Shown: positions 1-7,852 of the stretch, piece after piece
How positions within the stretch are numbered: position 1 is the first letter of the stretch
Layout of the letters: each line of letters opens with the position of its first letter
Assembly (NCBI RefSeq): GCF_006494425.1
Contig: NZ_VHIV01000001.1
Location: 1,426,001 to 1,490,000, forward strand
DNA: 64,000 nucleotides
Origin: Bacillus dicomae
GTDB taxonomy: Bacteria > Bacillota > Bacilli > Bacillales > Bacillaceae_G
Reading direction: 5' to 3'
Program-made: the position numbers and the translations under genes
The notes under the pieces: model-generated
What the model was told of the DNA's origin: nothing
What the model saw: only the letters and a program-made list of their open reading frames with translations
Databases searched by the model: none

Positions 1-762
1 GCCGCGAGCTTTCTAATTGAAATTGTATCTTTGAAGTGGATTTTGTTAGTAGATATGTTAACTTTTGCAGGAGCATTTTTCTTATTCTTATGTATACCGT
101 ATGTTAAGAAAAAAGAGATGAAAAGGAAAGTGACATTTAAGGAGCAATTGTTCGAAGGAATGCATTTTATGAAAAAACGGCCGAAGCTCTTTTGGTTCTT
201 ACTTGCCACTTATATGCCGTTTATAGGTGTTATGATGGCAAATTATTTAATACCAGTTTATATTTCGGATATACTCAAAGCCAATGCCTCAGTATACGCA
301 ATTGAGGGCATGATGTACGGTGTTGGAGCAGTTGTTGCAGGAATTTGTATCCCACTCATAATGAAATATGTGAAAACAGAAGTTTCAATCGTTATGACGA
401 TGTTCATTTATGTAATTTCAATTACCGTAATGATTATTGAACCTTCTGTATTGTTTTTATATGGGCTTGCGATTTTTCATGCGATTGGAAATGCGGGTAC
501 AAGAGTCGCGAGAAATGTATTGATGATGGAAGAAATTCCAAATGAAGTAATGGGACGTGTAGACAGCTTATTTCGATTAATTGGTACAGGAATACGGATT
601 GTATTGTTAATGTTGTTTACAGCTGGTGTTTCTAAAGTAGGTGTCATGGTACCGTTTTATTTACTAAGTTTCATATTGATCCTTTCGTTAGGAATTGCTA
701 TAAACTATGTAATTTCAAAACGTAAATTCGAAGCGAGTGTTTCTAATAAATCGATCGTTTAA
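1..762 (+). CDS. MFS transporter, C-terminal part (gene open at left edge)
   Basis: The frame runs open from base 1, so the true start lies outside the window and the TTG at 31 is internal. The visible 253 residues are strongly hydrophobic, with about seven membrane segments separated by short basic loops (KKKEMKRK, KKRPK), and fit the second half of a 12-helix major facilitator protein of the macrolide-exporter type. The substrate cannot be told from this part. It is followed by a hairpin that also covers the ribosome-binding site of the next gene. Confidence 0.7.
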   Translation, partial: AASFLIEIVSLKWILLVDMLTFAGAFFLFLCIPYVKKKEMKRKVTFKEQLFEGMHFMKKRPKLFWFLLATYMPFIGVMMANYLIPVYISDILKANASVYAIEGMMYGVGAVVAGICIPLIMKYVKTEVSIVMTMFIYVISITVMIIEPSVLFLYGLAIFHAIGNAGTRVARNVLMMEEIPNEVMGRVDSLFRLIGTGIRIVLLMLFTAGVSKVGVMVPFYLLSFILILSLGIAINYVISKRKFEASVSNKSIV

Positions 763-777
763 AAAACACTTCTGCCC

Positions 778-813
778 CCCTTTCTTTTTCTATATAATAA
801 AAAGAAAGGGAGG
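778..813 (+). promoter_or_regulatory. Hairpin covering the Shine-Dalgarno of the next gene
   Basis: CCCTTTCTTTTT (778-789) pairs with AAAAAGAAAGGG (799-810) around a 9-nt loop. The 3' arm contains the GGG of the GGGAGG Shine-Dalgarno (808-813) of the gene at 826. There is no T-run after the stem on the + strand, so it is not a good terminator. Either it masks the RBS of transcripts reading through from the MFS gene or it is a leftover of the intergenic region. The pairing is seen; the function is inferred. Confidence 0.45.
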
Positions 814-825
814 ATAAACTTATTT

Positions 826-1383
826 ATGAACAAATGGATTTTGCTTATTATCTTATTATTACCACCACTAAACATTCTTTATATGACCTTTCGAATGAAG
901 AAAGTTGCTCGTGAAAAATTGAGTCATCACTCTCCGTACGTTCTTATATTAGGTGCAAAGTTATTTGGAGATAGACCGTCTTTATCTCTTCAAAACCGTT
1001 TGGATGTAGCATTGGAATATTTAGTTTCTCATCCAGAAGCGAAAGTAATTGTTTCAGGTGGTCAAGGAGAAGATGAAGATATACCGGAAGCTCATAGTAT
1101 GAGGAACTATTTAATGGTACATGGTATAGAAGAGAGTCGTATTTTAATAGAAGATCAATCTACAAACACGTATGAGAATTTAAAGTTTAGTATAGATTTA
1201 TATGATGTGAAACATGCGGTAGTTGTAAGCAATACGTATCATTTATATAGAACGAAAATAATTGCAAAGCGTTTAGGTATGAAGATGGAGGCACTAGCTG
1301 CTGAAACACCAATACGTTCTAAGAGAAAAATGTATGTGCGTGAATATGCTGCTATAATGAAAACAATATTGTTAGACCATTAG
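826..1383 (+). CDS. YdcF/SanA-family (DUF218) membrane-anchored protein
   Basis: 185 residues. A single N-terminal membrane segment (about residues 3-20) is followed by the DUF218 signature in order: the VLILGAK strand, the SGGQGEDE loop, the EA..M helix, and the IEDQSTNTYENL motif. Family members (SanA, ElyC, YdcF) have been linked to envelope integrity, with an unsettled biochemical role. The start is ATG 826 with GGGAGG 12 nt upstream, a rather long spacing. The gene stands alone between a hairpin and its own terminator. Confidence 0.75.
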   Translation: MNKWILLIILLLPPLNILYMTFRMKKVAREKLSHHSPYVLILGAKLFGDRPSLSLQNRLDVALEYLVSHPEAKVIVSGGQGEDEDIPEAHSMRNYLMVHGIEESRILIEDQSTNTYENLKFSIDLYDVKHAVVVSNTYHLYRTKIIAKRLGMKMEALAAETPIRSKRKMYVREYAAIMKTILLDH

Positions 1384-1408
1384 AGCTCAAATGTGAGCTC
1401 TTTTTTTG
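1382..1408 (+). terminator. Rho-independent terminator
   Basis: GAGCTCA and TGAGCTC form a perfect stem starting at the stop codon of the YdcF gene, followed by seven T. Confidence 0.85.
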
Positions 1409-1485
1409 TAGAATAATGCATATCATTTGAAATGAATTCCATATTCCATCAAAATAAAGGAAACAACATTAAAGGAGTTGTGTTT

Positions 1486-2433
1486 GTGATTCAATTTAAT
1501 CATGTGTCAAAGGCGTATGAAGATGGCACGAAAGCAGTGGACTCATTGCATTTAGAAATTAAAAAAGGAGAATTTTTTGTTCTCATTGGTCCGAGTGGTT
1601 GCGGGAAAACAACGACAATGAAAATGATTAATCGTTTAATTGAAACAACTGCAGGATCGATTTTAATCGATGGAAAAGATATTCAACAATATAATATAAA
1701 CGAATTACGTTGGAATATAGGGTATGTGTTGCAACAGATTGCTTTGTTTCCGCATATGACTATTGCTGAAAATATTGCAGTTGTTCCTGAAATGAGGAAA
1801 TGGAGCAAAAAGGAAATAAAAGCACGTGTCGATGACTTGTTACAGATGGTTGGATTAGATCCGGATATATATCGCGATCGTATGCCGGATGAATTGTCAG
1901 GCGGGCAAAAACAACGTGTCGGTGTCGTACGAGCATTAGCCGCAAACCCGAAAATCGTTCTTATGGACGAACCGTTTAGTGCGTTAGATCCATTAAGTAG
2001 GGAGCAGCTTCAAAAGGATATTGTACAATTGCAAAAAAAGATTCAAAAAACAATCGTGTTCGTAACACATGATATGCAAGAAGCATTATCACTTGGAGAT
2101 CGCATTTGTATTATGAAAGAAGGAAAAGTTGTTCAACTAGATACACCAGAAGGAATTATACATAATCCGGAAAATGAATTTGTAGAGGAATTCATTGGAA
2201 ATCGTGGGCGAACTTGGTATGAGGGGAAAAGTGTGGCAGATGTATTGCCGCTTGATCAAAGTATGCAATTAGAAGGGCAGGCGCTATCATTACATTCTTC
2301 TTTACAAGAAGCGTTAGTTCGTGTGCGTGATGAGGAGGTCGTTCCAGTTGAAGAAAACGGTCAATATATTGGAGCGTTAACAAGTCGTCATATTGTCAAT
2401 TACATTGTTGAACAAATGAAGGAAAGAGGCTAA
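1486..2433 (+). CDS. Glycine betaine/carnitine/choline-type ABC importer, ATPase subunit
   Basis: The start is taken as GTG 1486, because AAAGGAG (1471-1477) sits about 9 nt upstream; the ATG at 1432 has no RBS. The 315-residue protein has Walker A GPSGCGKT (residues 35-42), the LSGGQ signature (137-141), Walker B ending in MDEP (D161), and an H-loop THD. It matches the OpuCA/ProV branch (KAYEDGTKAVD, MIQFNHVSK start). The C-terminus (about 235-315) is a shortened CBS-like tail; OpuCA normally carries two full CBS modules that sense ionic strength, so osmotic gating may differ here. It forms an operon with the permease/binding protein that begins 3 nt after its stop. Confidence 0.87.
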   Translation: MIQFNHVSKAYEDGTKAVDSLHLEIKKGEFFVLIGPSGCGKTTTMKMINRLIETTAGSILIDGKDIQQYNINELRWNIGYVLQQIALFPHMTIAENIAVVPEMRKWSKKEIKARVDDLLQMVGLDPDIYRDRMPDELSGGQKQRVGVVRALAANPKIVLMDEPFSALDPLSREQLQKDIVQLQKKIQKTIVFVTHDMQEALSLGDRICIMKEGKVVQLDTPEGIIHNPENEFVEEFIGNRGRTWYEGKSVADVLPLDQSMQLEGQALSLHSSLQEALVRVRDEEVVPVEENGQYIGALTSRHIVNYIVEQMKERG

Positions 2434-2436
2434 ACA

Positions 2437-3948
2437 GTGACTAATTTTATACAAACGTTCCAAGAACGAAAAATAGAATTACTAACTGCATTAAGTGAGC
2501 ATTTACAAATATCGCTTATTTCATTATTTTTTGCAGTAATTATAGCGGTGCCACTTGGCATCTTATTAACAAGAAAAGAACGAATGGCTGAGTTTATTAT
2601 AGGAACTTCTGCAGTTATGCAGACGGTGCCATCACTTGCATTACTCGGATTATTAATTCCGTTAGTAGGAATTGGAAAACTTCCAGCCATTATTGCATTA
2701 GTGGTGTATGCACTATTACCTATTTTACGCAATACATATACAGGAATACGAGAGTTAGATGAATCTTTAATCGAAGCAGCGAAAGCCATGGGGATGAATA
2801 GTTGGAGAAGACTGTGGAAGGTAGAGCTTCCTCTTGCCTTACCAATTATTATGGCTGGTATTCGTACAGCAATGGTATTAATTGTTGGAACGGCTACATT
2901 AGCGGCGCTTATAGGTGCTGGTGGGCTCGGTAAACTCATATTACTTGGTATCGATCGGAATGATCATGCGCTTATCATTTTAGGGGCCGTACCAGCCGCG
3001 TTACTCGCTTTATTCTTTGATGTAGTACTTCGAGTGCTTGAGAGGCCAAAACGCTCGTCTAAGCGTGTTATATTGACTATATGTATAGTTTGTATAATGG
3101 TTGCTTCTCCATTTCTTTGGAATGCAGAAAAGAAAGATATTGTTATTGCAGGCAAACTTGGATCAGAACCTGAAATTTTAATTCAAATGTATAAGCAGCT
3201 TATTGAACAAGATACCGATTTACACGTAGAATTAAAACCAGGTCTTGGAAAAACAGCATTTGTATTTGAAGCGTTGAAATCAGGAGAAGTAGATATATAC
3301 CCTGAGTTTTCGGGAACTGCTTTATCTACTTTTGTGAAAGAAGAGCCAAAAAGTACAAATCGGGATGAAGTATATGAGCAGGCTCGCGTTGGAATGGAAA
3401 AGAAATATAATATGGTTATGTTGAAACCGATGGATTATAACAATACATATGCACTAGCGATGCCGAAAAAAATAGCAGATCAAAATAATATAAGTACAAT
3501 TTCTGATTTAGGAAATATTGCACAGGATGCGAAAGTAGGATTCACATTAGAATTTGCTGATCGTGAAGACGGTTATAAAGGAATGCAAAAATTATATAAC
3601 TATAAGTTTTCAAATGTGAAAACGATGGAACCAAAATTACGTTATAGCGCAATTCAATCAGGGGATGTTAATGTAATCGATGCATATTCAACAGATAGTG
3701 AATTGGAGCAATACGGACTTAAAGTGCTAAAAGATGATAAAGGGTTATTCCCGCCATACCAAGGTGCACCTTTATTAAGAAAAGAAATGTTACAAAAATA
3801 TCCTGAACTTGAAAAAGTATTAAATAAATTATCTGGAAAGATTACAGATGAAGAAATGCGAAAAATGAATTATGAAGTAAATGTGAATGGTAAAAGTAGT
3901 GAAGAAGTAGCGAAACAATTTTTACAAAAAGAGAATTTACTTCGTTAA
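2437..3948 (+). CDS. ABC importer permease fused to its substrate-binding domain (OpuC/BusAB type)
   Basis: 503 residues from GTG 2437, directly after the ATPase gene. Residues about 15-205 are a binding-protein-dependent permease with the EAA loop (EAAKAMGMNSW) and about five membrane segments. A further membrane segment (about 208-222) leads to an OpuAC-type solute-binding domain (about 230-500; starts DIVIAGKLGSEPEI, with GLGKTAFVFEALKSGEVDIYPEFSGT). The fused permease-receptor plan is known from BusAB and OpuF-type importers of compatible solutes. With the ATPase it makes a complete two-component importer, probably for osmoprotection. The exact ligand is not decided by the sequence. Confidence 0.87.
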   Translation: MTNFIQTFQERKIELLTALSEHLQISLISLFFAVIIAVPLGILLTRKERMAEFIIGTSAVMQTVPSLALLGLLIPLVGIGKLPAIIALVVYALLPILRNTYTGIRELDESLIEAAKAMGMNSWRRLWKVELPLALPIIMAGIRTAMVLIVGTATLAALIGAGGLGKLILLGIDRNDHALIILGAVPAALLALFFDVVLRVLERPKRSSKRVILTICIVCIMVASPFLWNAEKKDIVIAGKLGSEPEILIQMYKQLIEQDTDLHVELKPGLGKTAFVFEALKSGEVDIYPEFSGTALSTFVKEEPKSTNRDEVYEQARVGMEKKYNMVMLKPMDYNNTYALAMPKKIADQNNISTISDLGNIAQDAKVGFTLEFADREDGYKGMQKLYNYKFSNVKTMEPKLRYSAIQSGDVNVIDAYSTDSELEQYGLKVLKDDKGLFPPYQGAPLLRKEMLQKYPELEKVLNKLSGKITDEEMRKMNYEVNVNGKSSEEVAKQFLQKENLLR

Positions 3949-3986
3949 ATTTACAAGAAATATACAAATCTATATGTATGAAATGA

Positions 3987-4015
3987 CCGTTCATTACAAA
4001 ATGAACGGTTTTTTT
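3987..4015 (+). terminator. Rho-independent terminator of the importer operon
   Basis: CCGTTCAT / ATGAACGG stem with a 6-nt loop, followed by seven T. Confidence 0.9.
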
Positions 4016-4161
4016 GTGCATACTTATACATTTTTTCAAAAAAGTATTCCATTTTTCCTCATTTTCTTTTAGAATAAGTAATGTTTTCCTGAAAAAATAT
4101 AAAAGAAACGTCTATTAGAGAAAAAGGTGACTTTAATAGTTGAACGAACATAACACCTAGA

Positions 4162-5589
4162 ATGACAGATGGGGTGGTACAAATAGAAAAGAAGTTAGGG
4201 TTTTTTCCATTAATTGCATTAGTAGTCGGAACAATGGTTGGTGGCGGTGTTTTTAGTTTACCGCATGATTTAGCAGTAGGAGCAAATAGTGGCTCTATCA
4301 TAATTGGGTGGTGTATTACAGCAATGGGAATGATTCCACTCGCGCTCGTATATCAAACGTTAGCAAGAAAAAAACCAGAGCTTGAAGGCGGAATTTATAG
4401 TTATGCACGTGCTGGTTTCGGTGAATATATTGGATTTAACAGTGCTTGGGGATACTGGCTAGCAGGAATTTTAGGAAACGTTGCAACAATCATGTTACTG
4501 TTTAGTACATTAGGGTATTTCTTCCCAATTTTTAAAGGAGGAAATAGTGTTGCGTCTATCGTTGGAGCATCACTTTTATTATGGACACTTCATTTTCTAA
4601 TTTTATTTGGAATTCGTGAAGCGTCTATTATGAATGTGATTGCAACGATAGGGAAATTGGTTCCAATCGTACTATTTATTGCTGTCATGGTAACAGCGTT
4701 TCGCTGGGACACATTTACACATGATTTTTGGGGAGAAGGAACTATTTCAGTTTCCTCTATACTTGGTCAAGTGAAAAATACAATGCTTGTAACTCTTTGG
4801 GTTTTCATTGGAGTTGAAGGAGCGGTAGTATTATCTGGAAGAGCAAAAAATAGTCGAGACGTCGGTAAGGCAACAGTATTAGGACTTATTTTAGTAATGT
4901 CTATATATATTATAATTTCTGTCTTGTCAATGGGAGCGATGACAAGAGGGGAACTTGCAGTTTTAGAAACTCCGTCAATGGGACATGTATTAGAACATGT
5001 CGTTGGGAAATGGGGTGCAGTGGCGATTAATGTTGGGTTAGTTGCTTCACTTGTAGGTACATTAATAGGTTGGTTTTTACTTGTTTCTGAAATTTCCCAC
5101 GTAGCGGGAAAAGATGGTGTGTTTCCAAAAGTCTTTACGAAAACAAATAAAAAACAAACGCCACATATGGCATTATGGATCTCAAACGGCGTTGCCCAAA
5201 TTATATTTATAATCGTTCTGTTTTCAGAATCAACATATCAAATTATGTATTTCATAGCGTCAACATCAATTTTAGTACCATATTTATTATCAGCGCTATT
5301 CCAATTCAAATTAGTCATTACAAATGAACTAAAAGATGCGAAAGTAAAAAACGGTTCGCTAGCTTTAATTGCTTCCATTTACTCTGTTTGGCTTATTTAT
5401 GCAGCTGGTTTGAAGAATTTATTGCTTGTTTCAATTGTATATGGAATTGGAATCATTGTTTACGTGTATGCAAGAAAAGAAAAAGGGAATCGTTGTTTTA
5501 CTGGTATAGAGAGATATGTAATGTGGGCAATTGTAGTAGCTGCTGTTACATCTCTTTATATGTTATTGACTGGAAATATAAAAATGTAA
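4162..5589 (+). CDS. Basic amino acid/polyamine antiporter, APA family (ArcD/LysI-like)
   Basis: 475 residues with about 12-13 membrane helices. The N-terminal GTMVGGGVFSLP motif is the unwound substrate-binding helix 1 of APC-superfamily antiporters, and ELEGGIYSYARAGFGEYIGF is typical of the arginine/ornithine and lysine exchangers. It likely exchanges a cationic amino acid for its decarboxylated or deiminated product. No arc or decarboxylase genes lie next to it. The start is uncertain: ATG 4162 has no good Shine-Dalgarno, and GTG 4174 is an alternative. Monocistronic, with its own terminator. Confidence 0.82.
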   Translation: MTDGVVQIEKKLGFFPLIALVVGTMVGGGVFSLPHDLAVGANSGSIIIGWCITAMGMIPLALVYQTLARKKPELEGGIYSYARAGFGEYIGFNSAWGYWLAGILGNVATIMLLFSTLGYFFPIFKGGNSVASIVGASLLLWTLHFLILFGIREASIMNVIATIGKLVPIVLFIAVMVTAFRWDTFTHDFWGEGTISVSSILGQVKNTMLVTLWVFIGVEGAVVLSGRAKNSRDVGKATVLGLILVMSIYIIISVLSMGAMTRGELAVLETPSMGHVLEHVVGKWGAVAINVGLVASLVGTLIGWFLLVSEISHVAGKDGVFPKVFTKTNKKQTPHMALWISNGVAQIIFIIVLFSESTYQIMYFIASTSILVPYLLSALFQFKLVITNELKDAKVKNGSLALIASIYSVWLIYAAGLKNLLLVSIVYGIGIIVYVYARKEKGNRCFTGIERYVMWAIVVAAVTSLYMLLTGNIKM

Positions 5590-5617
5590 AAGTCCTTTTC
5601 ATTTAAAGGGCTTTTTT
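5589..5617 (+). terminator. Rho-independent terminator
   Basis: AAGTCCTTT / AAAGGGCTT stem (one G-T pair) with loop TCATTT, then a T-run. Confidence 0.8.
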
Positions 5618-5665
5618 CTTTGTCTAGAGAATATTTAATACATAATATATTCAGGAGGGATGAAA

Positions 5666-5926
5666 ATGGAAGAAAAAGAACAGTTATCCAGAATTGTAGA
5701 TTTAGCGAGTGAAGTAAGGAAAGTATTAGTACAAGAATCTTTTTTTAATCATCATCCTGAACTGCGAGGAGTGATTGAAAATTTAGCGAGTGCTGTAGAG
5801 AATTTGGCAGAATTACAGCAAAATACTGATGAAAACGCTGAAGATCGATTACGATATGTACTTGCTAAAATGAAAATTGCTCATAATGCCATTTTACAAG
5901 AGAAAAAAGCATTTCCATCTCATTAA
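5666..5926 (+). CDS. Small conserved helical protein, function unknown
   Basis: 86 residues, charged and almost wholly helical by composition, with no membrane segment or cysteine. ATG 5666 is preferred over ATG 5660 because the strong AGGAGGG (5653-5659) then has a normal 6-nt spacing. Single gene with its own terminator just upstream of the McrBC-like pair. I do not recognise a named family. Confidence 0.6.
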   Translation: MEEKEQLSRIVDLASEVRKVLVQESFFNHHPELRGVIENLASAVENLAELQQNTDENAEDRLRYVLAKMKIAHNAILQEKKAFPSH

Positions 5927-5943
5927 TATACGTTTTTATTTTG

Positions 5944-5971
5944 AACCTGGCGGATAACGTCAGGTTTTTTG
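5944..5971 (+). terminator. Rho-independent terminator
   Basis: AACCTGGCG / CGTCAGGTT stem with loop GATAA and a T6 tail. Confidence 0.85.
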
Positions 5972-6031
5972 TTTCTAGTTTTTCGTTTCTTTCATACACT
6001 AAGAATAGTATGAAAAAAGAAGGTGACGAAG

Positions 6032-7852
6032 GTGAAATTACATAAAGCTCTTCAGCCAAGTTTTATAAAACGAATGTACTATATGAGGTTTATCGGAAAG
6101 TTCACAAAATCAGTGGGAGAGAAGAATGGAGAGAATTTCTTTGTACAATGCCTATCGCCGATACCATTCACGTTGCAAGAACAATTAAAAAATGAACCAT
6201 ATGTATTTGAAGGTTTATGTAGCAATAAGAAGAATGAAAAAGTCTTTTCGGAATTAAAGAAAAGAAAACTAGAAAAGCAATTGGTTATGTTTCGTCTCTA
6301 TTATGAAAGAGGACATATATACGTGGAGTTAATTTGTACAGAAGAACCGCGAGAAATGGCAAACAACTATCAAATGATTCCAGTACCTAAAGTTTCTGAT
6401 TACAAAAAAGGGAAGTCTTTAGAAAGGAAACTTAGTAATGGTTATTTGTCATTTCTAATGCCAAAATATCCGAAAGATTTCGAGCCTCCTGAATTATTGT
6501 GGCACGATGGAAGGTTATATGGAAATATATCTTTAAAGTCATCATCAATTAGTTCAATCGCATATTTTGAACAACAGCGGGAATGTAAGTATATAGAGTT
6601 TACTGACTGGATGAAGCATGTAGAAATAGCGGTAGAAGATCAATTGTATTTTGTAAGCAATCAAATGTATGAGCAATTAAAAAAACGAATGACTGAAGAA
6701 GGTAAGCTTGTTGAAATAGAGGAAATAAAAGTGCAAAAGGATGAATGGGAATGGGATGAACGTGAATCCGTCTTTTTACAATATGTAAAAAATTTTGTGC
6801 GTAATAAAGGACTATATTTGGATGAAACGGACATTTATAATTTTCATATAAGTGCGAAAACAGATATGTTGACGATTCTTGGTGGTATACCGGGCGTTGG
6901 GAAGTCCCGTTTTGTGCAAGCTTATGCTGAAGCACTTGGATTACAGTATGGTGAAGAATTGGTTTGGATTCCGATTTCACCATCGTATCAAGAACCACAT
7001 GATATACTTGGTTACCTTCACCCGAATGGTACTTTTATTGAAAGTGACACAAAATTAGTTAGGACGTTAATGAAGGCAAAAGAAAATCAAAACCAGCTGT
7101 ATATCATAGTTTTTGATGAAATGAATATGTCACATATTGAGCATTGGTTTACCCCATTTCTATCTGTTCTTCAACTTGACAAACAAAACCGTATTTTAAA
7201 TTTGTATGAAGGTGTACAGGAAAAAGAAAATCCAATTCCACCAACAATTGAAATTGGCGAAAATATTATTTTTGTTGGTACTGTAAATTTTGATGAAACA
7301 ACGAAAGAGCTCTCAGATCGATTATTAGATCGGACGAATGTAATAACTTTACAAAAGATTCCGTTTTGTGAAATTTGTATGGAACAAGAGAAAGTTGTAT
7401 TACAACCACCTCTGAAAGTAACTGCAGGAGAATTTCGCATGAATTGGGTCAGGAATAAAGCGATGATTGAGGTGTTCTCTGAAGAAGAGTTAGAGCTATT
7501 AGATAAGTTACATGGTGTATTGTCATCACATGATACGTCAAAGGGAATTTCTTTTCGATGTGCAAACGCAATAGCTACTTACTTGCAAAATATACCGTTC
7601 CAAAATAATCATTCCTATATGATCAGTAGAGAAGAAGGATTTGATTTACAAATAAAGCAACGTGTATTGACGAAAATAAGAGGGACTGAAATGATGGTTG
7701 GGTCTTTACTTTCAGAGGAAGCAAAAAGGGGAGCAACATTAGTACCTCTTTTGCAATCTCAACTTGCAAACAGAGTATCTACATTTGAACACTCTTTAGC
7801 ATATATAAGAGAAAAGCGTAGAGAACTGGAGTTGTATGGTTATGCAAAATGA
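6032..7852 (+). CDS. McrB-like AAA+ ATPase/GTPase of a two-gene restriction-type cassette
   Basis: 606 residues from GTG 6032, chosen because AGAAGG (6018-6023) is 8 nt upstream; GTG 6023 would overlap it. Residues about 1-250 are a divergent N-terminal region without a recognisable motif, possibly the target-sensing part. The AAA+ module follows: Walker A GGIPGVGKS (284-292), Walker B IIVFDEMN (D362-E363), a sensor/signature stretch VGTVNFDE (N419), and the arginine-finger region SDRLLDR (R430, R434). The DEMN and N-x-D pattern is that of the McrB branch of AAA+ motors, which often hydrolyse GTP. It overlaps the nuclease gene by 17 nt, so the two are translated together. The likely role is defence against foreign DNA; the nucleotide used and the target are inference. 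Confidence 0.8.
   Translation: MKLHKALQPSFIKRMYYMRFIGKFTKSVGEKNGENFFVQCLSPIPFTLQEQLKNEPYVFEGLCSNKKNEKVFSELKKRKLEKQLVMFRLYYERGHIYVELICTEEPREMANNYQMIPVPKVSDYKKGKSLERKLSNGYLSFLMPKYPKDFEPPELLWHDGRLYGNISLKSSSISSIAYFEQQRECKYIEFTDWMKHVEIAVEDQLYFVSNQMYEQLKKRMTEEGKLVEIEEIKVQKDEWEWDERESVFLQYVKNFVRNKGLYLDETDIYNFHISAKTDMLTILGGIPGVGKSRFVQAYAEALGLQYGEELVWIPISPSYQEPHDILGYLHPNGTFIESDTKLVRTLMKAKENQNQLYIIVFDEMNMSHIEHWFTPFLSVLQLDKQNRILNLYEGVQEKENPIPPTIEIGENIIFVGTVNFDETTKELSDRLLDRTNVITLQKIPFCEICMEQEKVVLQPPLKVTAGEFRMNWVRNKAMIEVFSEEELELLDKLHGVLSSHDTSKGISFRCANAIATYLQNIPFQNNHSYMISREEGFDLQIKQRVLTKIRGTEMMVGSLLSEEAKRGATLVPLLQSQLANRVSTFEHSLAYIREKRRELELYGYAK

Noticed and set aside
2430-2939. 169-codon minus ORF in the importer permease gene
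   Set aside because: Antisense shadow of the permease domain.
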